A DNA stretch of 64,000 bases. Source: Zygnema cylindricum (taxonomy: Eukaryota > Streptophyta > Zygnematophyceae > Zygnematales > Zygnemataceae). How positions within the stretch are numbered: position 1 is the stretch's first letter; the number at the start of each line of letters is the position of its first letter. Under the pieces are notes generated by a model. That model was not told where the DNA came from, made no database searches, and was given only the letters and a program-made list of their open reading frames with translations. Location: NCBI GenBank assembly GCA_037447655.1, contig JBBHKE010001879.1, positions 108,798-172,797 on the forward strand, given 5' to 3'. The position numbers and the translations under genes were made by a program. Shown piece after piece: positions 1 through 9,562 of this stretch.

Positions 1-374
1 ATTACAAAAGAAGCAGAGAAATTTGTAGAAAAGAGACATGTGCATACAGCTAAAAATCTAAACTGCCAACGTTAACTTTCCATTCTAAGCGTCGAAGGTT
101 AACGGCAAGAATTTAACTCTTAACCTGTTCTCACATGTTTCTTTTCTACAAAATTCACCGCTTTTTTAATAATTGGGATTATCGCAAAGTGCCACATCGC
201 CGATTTTGGTCGCAACTTTTTTTGACCAAAAATCACAAAATAAAGTTAACAACATCATTTAAGGGCGTGGACTGCAATCTGCCACGTCTACTTGCACTAA
301 ATTAGTATCATTAATTGTAATTTTGCATTAAAAAAAGTAAATTTTGAACGTTTATAACGATGAGTGGTGTAGTT
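1..374. mobile_element. Right end of a truncated pogo-like MITE
   Basis: The stretch ends in ATAACGATGAGTGGTGTAGTT followed by TA. This is a diverged copy of the terminal inverted repeat of a MITE family that recurs near 22-26 kb and 62-64 kb. No matching left end lies in the window, so the element is cut by the window edge or by other insertions. No coding sequence is visible. Confidence 0.4.
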
Positions 375-398
375 TATCTACACATTTCGAGACTGTAG

Positions 399-604
399 CC
401 GCTACACCGTGAAACGCTATTAGGGTTAATAATTTTTTCGCCACTTAAAACATCTTTTCTTTGTACACTCTTGTCCAATTCTCAATTTAAGAACGGCAAT
501 TGGAAGCTGCGAATCTTACCTTTCAATTGCAACCGTCAAATCTAAAAATCGACATACGTGTACAGAGAAAAGATGTTTAAAGAGACGAAGAAAACATTAA
601 CCCT
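399..604. mobile_element. Partial pogo-like MITE, left end only
   Basis: CTACACCGTGAAACGCTATTAGGG near 402 is a variant of the MITE left terminus. Its inverted partner AACCCTATTAGG appears near 597 but breaks off where the next repeat begins. This suggests a short element interrupted or truncated by the hAT-type repeat that follows. Confidence 0.4.
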
Positions 605-845
605 ATTAGGTTGTGTTGTGTATCGGTAAGGATTTGCCAATAAACGATATGGGCATTTTTTCGGGTAGCCGATAATCGATTTATTGGAACGATATATCGT
701 TATCGGTGTTATCGCCAATAAATAACCGATATCTATTCGTTATTATCGGCTATAACACCGATATTGATAACTATCGACAATATATATAAGGACCGTACAG
801 GTAAATGTACGGCCAGTTCACTCAACTGTACGTGTTATTCCCCGG
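605..845 (-). mobile_element. Truncated hAT-type repeat, inverted relative to the copy at 25953-26749
   Basis: The stretch reads as the reverse complement of the right third of the full element at 25953-26749. Shared marks are GTTGTGTATCGGTA, the block TCGGGTAGCCGATAATCGAT, and a final AACTGTACGTGTTATT. Homology stops near 845, so this copy is truncated. It has no coding capacity. Confidence 0.6.
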
Positions 846-951
846 ACGCGCCCTACTCGACGCGCCCTACTCCGACGCGCTCTACTCGACGCGCCCTATT
901 CACAACCCCTGTCTACTGAGGTACCTACCAATCAGATCATTTGTACAAGCC
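846..951. repeat. Short tandem GC-rich repeat joined to a copia LTR fragment
   Basis: About four imperfect copies of a 14-15 bp unit (CTACTCGACGCGCC type) occur at 848-900. They are followed by CACAACCCCTGTCTACT and nearby bases that match the copia LTRs at 28250 and 33600. This is a junction of small fragments with no coding signal. Confidence 0.5.
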
Positions 952-1179
952 GAAAGTACAATAGCCGACATAAGATATGTACGACTTGTCGTGCATGTAA
1001 CAAAAGGGATTGTAAACATGCAACACCATCAGCTGCACAATAAATAATAAACAAATAAGCGAGAAAGTCATGAACATCTCAGAAAACAAGTGACAATAAA
1101 TATGTACAAGCAGCAAGCAACCAATAAACATATCATAAGAAAGATTAAGGTAGGGTGAGAGAGGAAGGTAGGAGGCTCA
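952..1179 (-). repeat. Second copy of the gypsy LTR start, truncated
   Basis: On the minus strand the block begins TGAGCCTCCTACC at 1179 and runs to about 952. It closely parallels 3742 down to about 3525, which begins TGAGCCTCCTAGCC. Both follow the same order and include a shared CATGCAACAC...CAGCTG stretch. It lies directly beyond the low-coordinate end of the gypsy 3' LTR, so two LTR starts sit in tandem. Confidence 0.6.
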
Positions 1180-1509
1180 GTTTATTATTAAGCCAACGGA
1201 TAGCCACTAGGCTCCTTGGTCAGTTTATATTCCTTACATGAGTTTAATAAATAAAGATTTAACCTAATATCACAACACATAAACTGAAAATGTAGCAAAC
1301 TGCGAGCAAATTTGAGATAACCAGATTTAGTCAGACACAAAACATATAAGGAAAGTAAACCCTAATCCATTATCACCCAGTAAACCACACAAGCAAACCC
1401 AAATTTGTCCAATCACAATCCAAGGTTCAGCAACAGCCTCAAAAAGAAGACTGAGTAGCAATCCACTTGAAAGGACGAGAGAAAAAGTGAGCCGCGTAGA
1501 TTAAATTGC

Positions 1510-2714
1510 TGTTAAAATTGGGTATTTTCTAGGTCTAAATTTATATGTTTGCTAGATGGTGTTCAAAAGTCATCCATACTTGTCGTAGTCACTAGAAGAT
1601 AGACATAGCCATGGCTGCAGCCATAGTCAGAAAGAGACATGAACAAAATATTAAACCTAGCAGGATTTAAACCTTGGTCTCTTACTGCATAGGCCGTATT
1701 GATAGCGGTGTGCCTTATCCCTTGGGTCTCATTAAAACGTTGGCCTTGCGTGGTCCGGTAGTACATTAACTAGTTACAATATAACACTAAGATATAATAA
1801 TATAAGGCTTTCTATCAAAATAATGCCATTGGGCGAAGTTGAACCAGGATGTGCAATGTTCCATGGCCGTAGGTCTTATCCACTAAGGCGTTGACGAAAC
1901 AATGTACACTTGAGATTGAAACGTATTTAAACATTAATACTAATCTACATACTCAATATATACGGATTACGAAACGAAACAACAATGGATTTAAATGGAT
2001 GTAATCAAATGTCGACATCGCGATCGACGGCTCGCGGAAGAGCGGAATTCCGAAGTAGTTTTCTGGTAGTTTGCTGAGCGTATGTCGGCTGATGACACGT
2101 GGCAAGGGGTGGTTGGAAAGCGAGTATCGCGGAGGGAGCAACTTCGGCTCAAGAACTGTCACGCGTCAGCGGAGCAGCCATGCCGTACTATGGCCGTACA
2201 AGAAGTACAGCGGTACATGTACCTTATTGTACCTTACAGTCTCTTGATTGGATAGGTACACCAGTAGTAGGTTTAAAGAGGTAGTTTAGGACTTAGAATA
2301 TTTATTGGGTTTCAGCCTCTCTCCCAGAGTGCTTCTGTATTTTTAGGCCATCTTTGGTCGGCCATAACTTAATGTTCGGGTGAGCAAATTCAGTGATTCT
2401 TTTTGCTGCAGACTTAGGGGAGTCCAAGCTACACAAGGGTGTAGTCGGTCAGAGTCTTTTCGTGCCAGGGTGGCATTTATTCTGTGGGAAAGTCAAAGTG
2501 GGGAATATTGTCCAAAACACATATTCAAGCTTTGCATTCTGTGGTGGAACTGAGCACACAGAAGGTCTTCTCTTCACAGGGGTGAAGGTGTATTAGTATT
2601 CTGTTTGTCAATGGATCTTTATTAAGGTTTATATCAACTTGGAGTCGGCACTATCTAGATTAGCTTCATTTGGATCTGCGAACTCTGTGTGGCAATGGAG
2701 CCCATAGAATTACA
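1510..2714 (+). mobile_element. Solo Ty1/copia LTR with 5-bp target duplication
   Basis: It begins TGTTAAAATTGGGTATTTTC and ends CATAGAATTACA. The flanks are ATTGC at 1505-1509 and ATTGC at 2715-2719, a perfect 5-bp duplication as expected for LTR integration. Its 3' half is nearly the same as the LTRs at 40922-42010 and 47767-48863. No internal region is present, so it is a solo LTR left by LTR-LTR recombination. It was inserted into the gypsy LTR and is therefore younger than it. Confidence 0.85.
1660..1732 (-). repeat. tRNA-like module inside the solo LTR
   Basis: On the minus strand the block carries a box-A-like stretch (GAGACCCAAGGGATAAGGCAC) followed by a box-B-like GGTTTAAATCC. The spacing resembles the internal pol III promoter of a tRNA gene. 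Equivalent modules sit in the sister LTRs. It lacks convincing cloverleaf stems, so it is a tRNA-derived or tRNA-like relic and not a working tRNA gene. Confidence 0.4.
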
Positions 2715-3763
2715 ATTGCAAAGAAGATTACAAAGAAAGGGGAGTGCGAGCTAGGCAGCAGAACGCTTAATGACCAGAAAAATAGTCACTAAACTATCTT
2801 GAAAATTTCACAAAAAAATAATAAAAACAAAGGTCAAATCTTCCAAAAGAGAAGAAAAGAAAGAATGAAAGCATGAATTCTTGTGCTCTTGAAATTGTGA
2901 GCATATAATTCACCTAAAATTTACTAAGTAGCAAGCCTAGAGCTGAGCGTCTAACTTACAGTACATACATGCGTTCTATTTAGTCGTATGCGCCTTGTTT
3001 GGATTCTGGCGAATAAGCGACAAGAATCATATGCCCCGCGTTACAAAATCTACAGCCTAAGGATAAAAGCCCTTCCTACACTATATATGAATGCGTGAGA
3101 CCTCCAAAAGTCCACGACTCAAAATGGACCAATCGCGTCATCGTGCGCAGTTTGACTCTCGTTCGTATGTTCGTCTGCGTCCTTGGCGGCTGTTGATTCG
3201 AATTCGCGCAAGTGGTATATATTTCCACGTGGGCGCTTCAGTTCGCCAATCGTACGTACAAAAACTTAAACTTGTTTGCGTAAATTCTGGTGCCTAACGA
3301 ATAGACGTACGAACCTAAATCTTGATCGCGCGTTTCACGACCGTTGACAATTTTGCGTGCGGACTCCAATCTGTAAGACCTGCCACCACCAAATCGTACT
3401 AAACACAAATTAGTGAGGCGTTGGTGTGAAAGTGCCGGTTTTATGCGAGTAAGTGCGATAAAATGCAATTAAAATGTGATTAAAATGTGGTTAAGATGCG
3501 GTGAAAATGCGACGACGTGATACGACATGACAGCTGTCGTGCATGTGACAAAAGAGATGGTAAACATGCAACACAATCAGCTGCAAGATAAATGATAAAG
3601 AAATAATCAAGAGAGTTATGAACTTCTTAGAAAACAAGTGAAAAAAAACATGTACAAGCAGCAAGCAACAAACAACAAACAACAAATAAACATATCCCAA
3701 GAAAAATAAAAGGTAGGGTGAGAGAGGAGGCTAGGAGGCTCAGCTTTTTCCCCCCTCATCTCT

Positions 3764-4069
3764 TTAGCCTGCCGAAGAGCTGGCGAATGGGACTGGTAAC
3801 TCCCGGCAGCCGTGACAAAACCAATGGCCGTATGGAATAGTTGTTAAGGGAGGAACCAAACACTCCATGTGAAATCCCTAGTTGCAATGGTCGCATAGAA
3901 GAATAGATGTTTCCTCGTTGGCCCGGTTGCAAAGTGTGCATTCTGTAGCCTCAGTGAAAAGCATACGCATGGGGTCTATATCCTGGGAGAGATCCCGTAA
4001 ATAACATTGAGCATAGTTCTTCGAATGATTTTGAAAGGTTTGTGTATCTGTTCCTTGAAGTCCCAGCAT
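3764..4069 (-). pseudogene. PHD finger at the C-terminus of gypsy pol, with one in-frame stop
   Basis: Reading the minus strand downstream of the integrase gives a canonical C4HC3 PHD finger at 3940-3806. The pattern is CTLC, then CDHC, then HMEC, and finally WFCHGC, including the conserved W two residues before the third cysteine pair. One in-frame TAG at 3878-3880 sits where CNQGFH would be expected (CAG to TAG). The frame continues to a TAA at 3764, about 20 bases before the polypurine tract, so the finger forms the end of the polyprotein. Upstream residues (CYLRDL...DIDP) link it to the integrase tail. PHD fingers usually read histone H3 tails; here it could target integration, as the chromodomain does in chromoviruses. 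That role is inference. The gene is dead. Confidence 0.7.
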
Positions 4070-4830
4070 GCCATTCGCGTCAACTTAGTAATACAGAGAA
4101 TATGGGCTCAAACATCGGTGTCCAATGTGTCGAAGGATTGTCGTCACAAATAGACGTAATCTCCTACCCGATACGGCTTTTGCTAGGGCCTGTTACTGCC
4201 ACTACGTGTCGTGGAAAAGCGCAAAGAATCTCGATGCTCAGCAATATGCAAGTTGTCAAAAGCCATAGGCATCTCTTGGGCAAAAAACAACGCCTGGTTA
4301 GTGAGTTCTTCCAGAAAAACCCCGCCACACAGTAAAGGAAGGGGAAAACTTGCGGCTTTCTAGATATTTCTACCGAACGAGGGTTGACACCCAAATAAGA
4401 CATAGTATGGACTGAAATTAGCAAGACTGGCCTGTAACGATATTCGATACCCCATGGCAATATAGCCAAGTGACTCGTCCCACTTTGTTATATGTTTCTC
4501 CAAGTAATGCTTGCGTAATGCACGCTTGAAGGTTTGAACTGCACGTTCCGCCAATCGATCAGCTTGTGGATGATTGCGGGTTGTTCGACGATGGTCTATG
4601 AGAGCGTCATCTAGCATTTTTTTGAATTCTCTGCGGAACTCAGTCCCTTGATCTGTGAGGACTCTAGCTGGAGCCCTGTATCTCATAAGGACATTTTTCT
4701 TAAAAACGGCGGTGGTGAGCTTTGTAGTTTTGTGTGGTAACGCAACTACTTCAACCCATTTGCTAAATTTTTCTATCATGATCATTATATATTGTTCCCC
4801 CATTCGGGATATGGGAAAGGGACCTGCCAA
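4070..4830 (-). pseudogene. Ty3/gypsy integrase core and C-terminal region (broken)
   Basis: Residues of the DDE core are readable: the first Asp in SCDLAGPFPISRMGEQ (reached by a frameshift near 4835-4850), the second in RVLTDQGTEFRREF, and the Glu in ADRLAERAVQTFKRALRKHY. A typical post-core stretch follows (PYYVLFGCQP). Past a stop at about 4360 a second frame gives FFAQEMPMAFDNLHIAEHRD and YRVGDYVYL, the usual C-terminal linker, broken by further stops. Integrase inserts the cDNA into the host genome. This copy is inactive because of frameshifts and stops. Confidence 0.85.
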
Positions 4831-5789
4831 ATCGCACGACCAACGGTAAAATAACCCTTTGATGGGTAATGGTTGGAGGGTAGTCTGTCGCTTGCTAAAA
4901 GAGGAACGGAAAGATCACATATTGCACATCTGTGGAATTCCGCTGCCACATCAGATTGCATCCCAAACCACCAGTAGCATGCCTGCAACAAGCTTAAGGT
5001 ACGCTTGGTCCCATAATGACCCAGCTCGGTGTGAATGTGTTCAATCAGCGAGAGGTGTTCAGTCAAGCGAGGCACGTGCCTGTGAATACTGTCTGCTAAC
5101 AATCGAACTAGCAATCCACCTAACCAAAGATATTTTTTAGCTCTTTTCTTTACTCGTTCCTCCTCCTCGGATGTAGTGCCTGGTCGGAAAGTTTGTGAGG
5201 AGAGGAAAAGATTTAGTGCTCCGTCCCGCCATGGATCTGGGGCAGAACGGGAGTTGGGCAGCCAAGTTAAAGAATGTGTGATATAAAACACTGCTGACAT
5301 AGTTGCAAAGTCGTCATCGAAATCTCGCCGGACTCCATTGTCTGTGGTCCTTGGCAAAGGATTTTGGGAAATGCCGTCTGTATTCAGGCTAAGTAATCGT
5401 GGACGGTGAATTATTTCCACATCATATTCTTGTAAAATTAATGCCCATCGCACTAATTTTCTTGACAGTTTATCGTTCGTCATTAACCAATGTAAAGGTT
5501 GATGATCGGTTAGTAGTGTAAACGGTTTTTCGTAAAGGTAGTGACGAAAGTGTACAATACCCCAAATTGCCGCCATACATTCTCTTTCATAACTACTGTA
5601 ATTTGACTCCGCACGATTATTACTTCTGCTTGCGTAAGCGACCAGGTATTTTTCTCCTGTTACTTCACGCTGTGTAAAGATGGTCGCAATGCCAGGCTTT
5701 CCAAAGTCTGTTTGTAGGCAGAAAGGTAATTCAAATAATAATTTAGTGCGAGGATCAGCTAAGGCGAGACCTTTATTTGCTCGTGACAT
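4785..5789 (-). pseudogene. Ty3/gypsy RNase H and integrase zinc-binding (HHCC) region
   Basis: This 334-codon reading frame starts inside pol. It shows gypsy RNase H hallmarks: LQTDFGKPG, YSSYERECMAAIWG, LLTDHQPLHWLM and WALILQEYDVEI...HRP. About 80 residues on comes the integrase HHCC domain (ELGHYGTKRTL, then FHRCAIC). The frame breaks just before the catalytic core, and integrase continues in another frame. The reverse transcriptase that should precede RNase H is absent: upstream sequence switches directly to a copia LTR fragment at about 5787. Confidence 0.88.
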
Positions 5790-5952
5790 TCCCTGACATT
5801 CCCAACCAGCAAAGAGTTGGTCAGAGTTTTTGTCTGCCAGGGTGGCAGTTATTTTTGCTTAAACACAAAGGGGTCAGGATTATCCTAGAGGCTTCTTGGA
5901 AGCTGTCCACTCTGAGGACTTATGGAGGTCTCAGAGTTACAAGGTTTAGGGA
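5787..5952 (+). mobile_element. Copia LTR fragment lodged in gypsy pol
   Basis: TTGGTCAGAGTTTTTGTCTGCC and TAGAGGCTTCTTGGAAGC resemble the 3' part of the copia LTRs near 40320-40420. The fragment separates the methyltransferase-like segment from RNase H and sits where the RT palm and the rest of the methyltransferase are missing. The junctions probably reflect insertion plus deletion. No target duplication is visible. Confidence 0.5.
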
Positions 5953-6384
5953 AAAGATGTGGATATTGTCCGTGTAAAAGATTACAGTGATGTGTTTGGG
6001 CTTTCCGAGCTAAAGGGTCAGTGTCAACTGAGTAGTAGTGCTTAATAAGTAATCCATTGCGAAAGCATGAGAGTAGAGAGGTACCTATGCCTACGAATAG
6101 GTCTAAAATGACTAGACCATCTTGATGAGGTTTGACCTGAATTGGTTTCCAATTAATAGGAAAAAAACCGGAACGATCTACAAAAATAAGAGGATGAAGT
6201 GGGACGCGTGATAATGGAATCTGAAGTGTGTGTTTGTAGATGTGATCAAACTCGCGAGAATCAATAATAAAACTTGGATTATCGAAAAGTTCAGGCAAAG
6301 AGGGAATGTCGGGCGTAATTTCCTTTGCGGATAGAGAATGAAAAATTTCAAATCCCACCGAATTTCCGGAATAAGTAGGGTCAT
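5953..6384 (-). pseudogene. C5 cytosine-methyltransferase-like segment fused in gypsy pol (truncated)
   Basis: In the frame that follows the protease, a segment at 6190-5953 begins around VDRSGFFPINWKPI and contains VILDLFVGIGTSL at 6112-6074. This fits motif I (the SAM-binding FxGxG loop) of C5 DNA methyltransferases. About 15 residues on comes HYYSVDTDPLARKAQTHH, in the place of motif II (the acidic residue that contacts SAM). The reading stops at the copia LTR fragment, so the catalytic PC motif (IV) and the ENV motif (VI) are not present. C5-methyltransferase capture by retrotransposons has been reported in charophyte algae and dinoflagellates, which supports the reading. Alternatives are another Rossmann-fold methyltransferase or chance likeness. 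The segment is inactive as it stands. Confidence 0.6.
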
Positions 6385-6836
6385 ATTGGGTTGCGTGAGC
6401 CATAATGGGTATGGGATGGCGTGCTGAAATTAGAGGGAGGCAGATTTTCTTTTCTGAATAGTTGGTAGGTCGATAGGAAAAAAGTATGATCGAACATATC
6501 AAAGCCGCCTCCTACTCTGAAAATCACATCTTGCCCCACTAAACACTCGTAATCACTACATTTGGTGACCAATGCGTGAGCACGGACTTCCGCAAAATCA
6601 GATTCTGTACCATTTTGAAACCTAAAACATATTGGATTTTTAGTAATGCCCAAAACTAGTTCGGTAGTTCCCGTTGAGGTGAGTAAACGTGTGGTGATGG
6701 ACTGAAGTTTATCAGCTGTTAGACCTAGTTTTAGTGCAAAAGATGACCCCAAAATAATTGGTTTTGCACCGGTGTTCATAAGTGGTAATGACGGTGTGAC
6801 ACCATTGACTGAAAATTCCCCCTTCCTATTATCCAA
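6381..6836 (-). pseudogene. Ty3/gypsy aspartic protease, catalytic Asp replaced
   Basis: The 151-codon frame has the retropepsin layout: a flap-side strand, an active-site loop reading LPLMNTGAKPIILGSSFA, and downstream ECLVGQDVIF. The usual DTGA is NTGA here (codon AAC), so the nucleophilic Asp is lost through a G-to-A change. The protein continues into the methyltransferase-like part through a frameshift near FDMFDHTFF/YRPTNYSE. The protease would have cut the gag-pol polyprotein; this copy is dead. Confidence 0.7.
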
Positions 6837-7182
6837 AAAACTGATGTGTGGGTCAAGTGAACTACGCTATTAGCCTAAGAGTTTCCAAATTACCATTCAT
6901 CTGCAAAGCTTGTAATGCTGCAGATAGGATGGATGAGAAGGTAGGTTTAGGATTGAGAGAATCCAAAATTATAGTAGATAAAATACACAATCTTTCCTTC
7001 ACCCAATGAGTGTCCTAAATAGAGCGTTCAAGAATAGTGAGTGCTTCCGCCATGATGGTGGAAGCCGTTTCAGCAAAGCTAGTTACGGTCTCTTTAGAGA
7101 ATGATAATAAAGGACGCGTGCTATACTGTTTACCATCGCGATGGTGATCAACTGTTCCCTTTTCAAACGTGGTCGCCCGGTT
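6837..7182 (-). pseudogene. Gag-protease spacer, no domain recognised
   Basis: The interval lies between nucleocapsid and protease in the gypsy remnant. I see only short frames here, with no recognisable motif. It probably encodes the low-complexity linker of the polyprotein, now decayed. Confidence 0.35.
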
Positions 7183-7730
7183 TTAGATGGTTGAATCTCG
7201 TAAAACTCGACCAGCTAGCGTAGGAAGGTGGATAACTGTACGGGCCATACCAGTTAGGTGGGTTGGCGATTTCATTTGAGCCATAAGGGTTGCAATCTGG
7301 TCTTTGATTACAGCGGCCATTTGAGTTTGCATTTCCTCTCTCTCTTTGTCCCTCCGAGACAATTTAGGTGGAGAGTTTCTATCTGGCTCTTTCACCAGCT
7401 TGACTACCTTGGCAGATCTAGCCGGTACTTCACCATTTCGAATCTGATTTGGATATGAAAATTTAGGGTTTTTGATGAGACAACGATACACAAAGTGGCC
7501 GGTTTGTTTCCAGTATGTACAGGTTGCAAATTTATCCGGACACATCCGAGCATCATGCCCGGTCTGGCCATATCGCAAACAAATCCGATTGGATGGTTGT
7601 TTGGTGGGGTTCCCATGGCTGGAACCCTTGGTGGTCTATTATTTGGCCCCAAGTTACGAGGATTTGATGAATTGAAAGGGTTAGGTTCTTTTTGAGGGAC
7701 TTTTGGTCGATCGTTGGCCTTCACCAACAA
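7183..7730 (-). pseudogene. Gypsy gag nucleocapsid with two decayed zinc knuckles
   Basis: The minus strand reads CLRYGQTGHDARMC and, 8 residues on, CTYWKQTGHFVYRC. Both fit the CCHC knuckle (C-x2-C-x4-H-x4-C) with the second Cys changed to Tyr (TAT) in one and Trp in the other. A Pro/Asn-rich stretch precedes them and a basic stretch (RRDKEREEMQTQMAAVI) follows. The knuckles bind genomic RNA in packaging. Loss of a zinc ligand in both shows long-term decay. Confidence 0.7.
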
Positions 7731-7739
7731 TTCGTCACC

Positions 7740-8090
7740 TCGTATTCTACGGCGTATTGAGTTGTCTGGTCGAAAGTAAATTCGAGACCGTATGTTTGGG
7801 TAAAATGGCTTTGAATAAATTTCTTTAACTGGAAAGGAAACTATCCAACAAACTTCTGGACAGATTCAACATCTGATATTAGATCGGGTAACGCTTCCCG
7901 CAAGGTCTCCATGCGGGCTCGTAAAGCAGGGGCAGTTTCGCCCGGTTTACGCTAAAGTTCATTAATTCCTTAACTTGGTCAGGATTTTGGATACGATACT
8001 CCTCTTCTAACAAATTAAACATTATGGTGAGAGGGTCTCGTAGTGGGATAGTCATCTCGGGTCGTGACATGGCGGCGGCTCAGGCTGCAA
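7740..8090 (-). pseudogene. Gypsy gag capsid, C-terminal part
   Basis: The frame at 8070 reads RDPLTIMFNLLEEEYRIQ and PDQVKELMNFSVNR. A frameshift near 7940 continues it as GETAPALRARMETLREALP and FVGxFPFQLKKFIQ. This is the usual retrotransposon gag capsid pattern (short helices, a PGE-type turn, then LPxxLKxFI). It shows one frameshift and one stop. Confidence 0.65.
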
Positions 8091-8170
8091 TGGCATATTG
8101 GTGGCGAACCTCCGCCACAGCCGGATAAAGTGTTGTTTTTAGAAAGCTTTAGTCCTCTCTATGCCTCAGC

Positions 8171-8989
8171 TGTGAGGGAGAGAGAGTTGTTCAAGACTTA
8201 AGCTATTTTTGATTGAGTTCGGTTCAGTATCTTCCAAAATTAGTGTGAAAGTGAAGTTGGGAGTTCACGGTTCATTCACACTTGGAACACGCGTCGTCAC
8301 TTGGGAGAATGCGTGAGTATGTCCTCTGTGGACGTACGGAAATTCGGCAGGACCACGGGACTTCGTGAAGTCAGTTCTACGGTGCCAAATCCTCGAATCG
8401 GACCGCTGATAGCCGCCGCCAACAAATAGTGACGAGGCGTAACTAGATAATTATCACTTTACGTTGTCTGAACTTCAGTGTAAATATTTGGTAGAATAGA
8501 ACTTTGTTCATAGTGAATTATTTGTTGTGATAGAATGTTAGATGAACAGCTGGAATGCCTCCGTACAGCTTAGTGTAGTTTCAGTGTATATAAGTAGGAC
8601 TTAGTGAATTTGATTTTTAGGAACAAATGATATAAAAACAGTACACTCAGTTTTATGTAATTTCATTTCTGCATATCTCACATATCTGTGAGCGGAATTG
8701 ATTGAAGTTTATTGTGTGTGTTCTTTTGTATGTTATCTAAACTGTGGTAAATTTTCAGGACCATTGGAGCGTTTTTGTGAAAGTTATAGTCTGTCAAAGT
8801 TGTTGTTCAGCCATCTGTATTTGTGGAAGCTTCCTCTCTTGATTTATTATACGATGACTACTACTGCATCTTCTTCATCTTCAGTGCCAGCATTTGTCTC
8901 AAAACAACATAAAGAACATTGCCAAACACATCTAAGACCTCGAAAATAATAGCTTGAAAAGGCATTTCTGCTTGACCTATGACCTCACA
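8171..8989. mobile_element. Candidate insertion within gag, possibly a solo LTR
   Basis: Gag coding is interrupted between about 8990 and 8090 by non-coding DNA. That DNA begins TGTGAGG at 8171 and ends CCTCACA at 8989, with a TATA-like GTATATAAGTAGG at 8588. The matching ends and the promoter-like motif suggest a solo LTR of about 0.8 kb. No target duplication is visible (flanks TCAGC and CGTAC), so the call is tentative. Confidence 0.35.
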
Positions 8990-9001
8990 CGTACCAGCAA
9001 A

Positions 9002-9562
9002 CTATGGAGAATATTCAGTCATCGCAAGTATGCCACCGTACTTGCAAGAATATAAGGTAAGGGCGGAACCGCGAAGGTAGCGCCCGAAAAGGGAGAAAGC
9101 GACACGCATGTCAAATCTATCTTGATAACGAAAAGCTAGATCTCGCATTTGAGTGTCGAATAGCATTCGAAAATGAGATAAACTCATAGTATCCTTCATT
9201 CTGGAAAAGCAGAATTGTAGTTTACCAGGAGTACCCTCCGATGTGGAGGCCATCGAGAGAGACGAGTTAGTCGAATTTAAAGCATGAATCTGTGCTAACG
9301 GAGACTAAAAAGAAAGGAAATCTGAATCCGGTTCCTTTTCGTTATCAACCTCTTCCACAGATAGCGTGGAAAGAATGGATGACAAAGATGAGATGGTGGT
9401 TAAATCCGAACGAGTAGAGGACGCTCTAGATTCAATTAAAGGACTTAACGTCAAAGGAACCGAATTTGAAAAGTTCAATTGATTGAAATTTGATGAACGG
9501 AAAGTTCCACCACTACGTGTAGATCCGTATGAGTGGTCAAGATTATCCCAATCTGTGGGCAT
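9002..9562 (-). pseudogene. Gypsy gag, N-terminal part
   Basis: Two frames run end to end. The first (from 9562) begins MPTDWDNLDHSYGSTRSGG and is Ser/Thr-rich. The second (from 9253) contains FSRMKDTMSLSHFRMLFD and FDMRVAFSLFGRYLRGSAL, which resembles a capsid N-terminal domain. ATG at 9562 is the likely gag start because upstream frames carry no similar sequence. A frame break separates the two parts. Confidence 0.55.

Larger units (their letters stand above)
1180..3742 (-). mobile_element. Ty3/gypsy 3' LTR, interrupted by a solo copia LTR
   Basis: The LTR starts TGAGCC at 3742, just after a purine tract (GAGGGGGGAAAAAG on the minus strand) that looks like a polypurine tract. This is the expected order at the 3' end of a gypsy element. 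Segments 1180-1509 and 2720-3530 align with 10736-11815, the LTR at the other end of the element (shared: GCCACTAGGCTCCTTGGTCAG and AGCAGAACGCTTAATG). Removing the 1510-2714 insertion leaves about 1.35 kb. The exact 3' limit is uncertain. Confidence 0.6.

Noticed and set aside
4042-5140. Plus-strand frames within gypsy pol
   Set aside because: They are antisense shadows of the integrase and RNase H frames.
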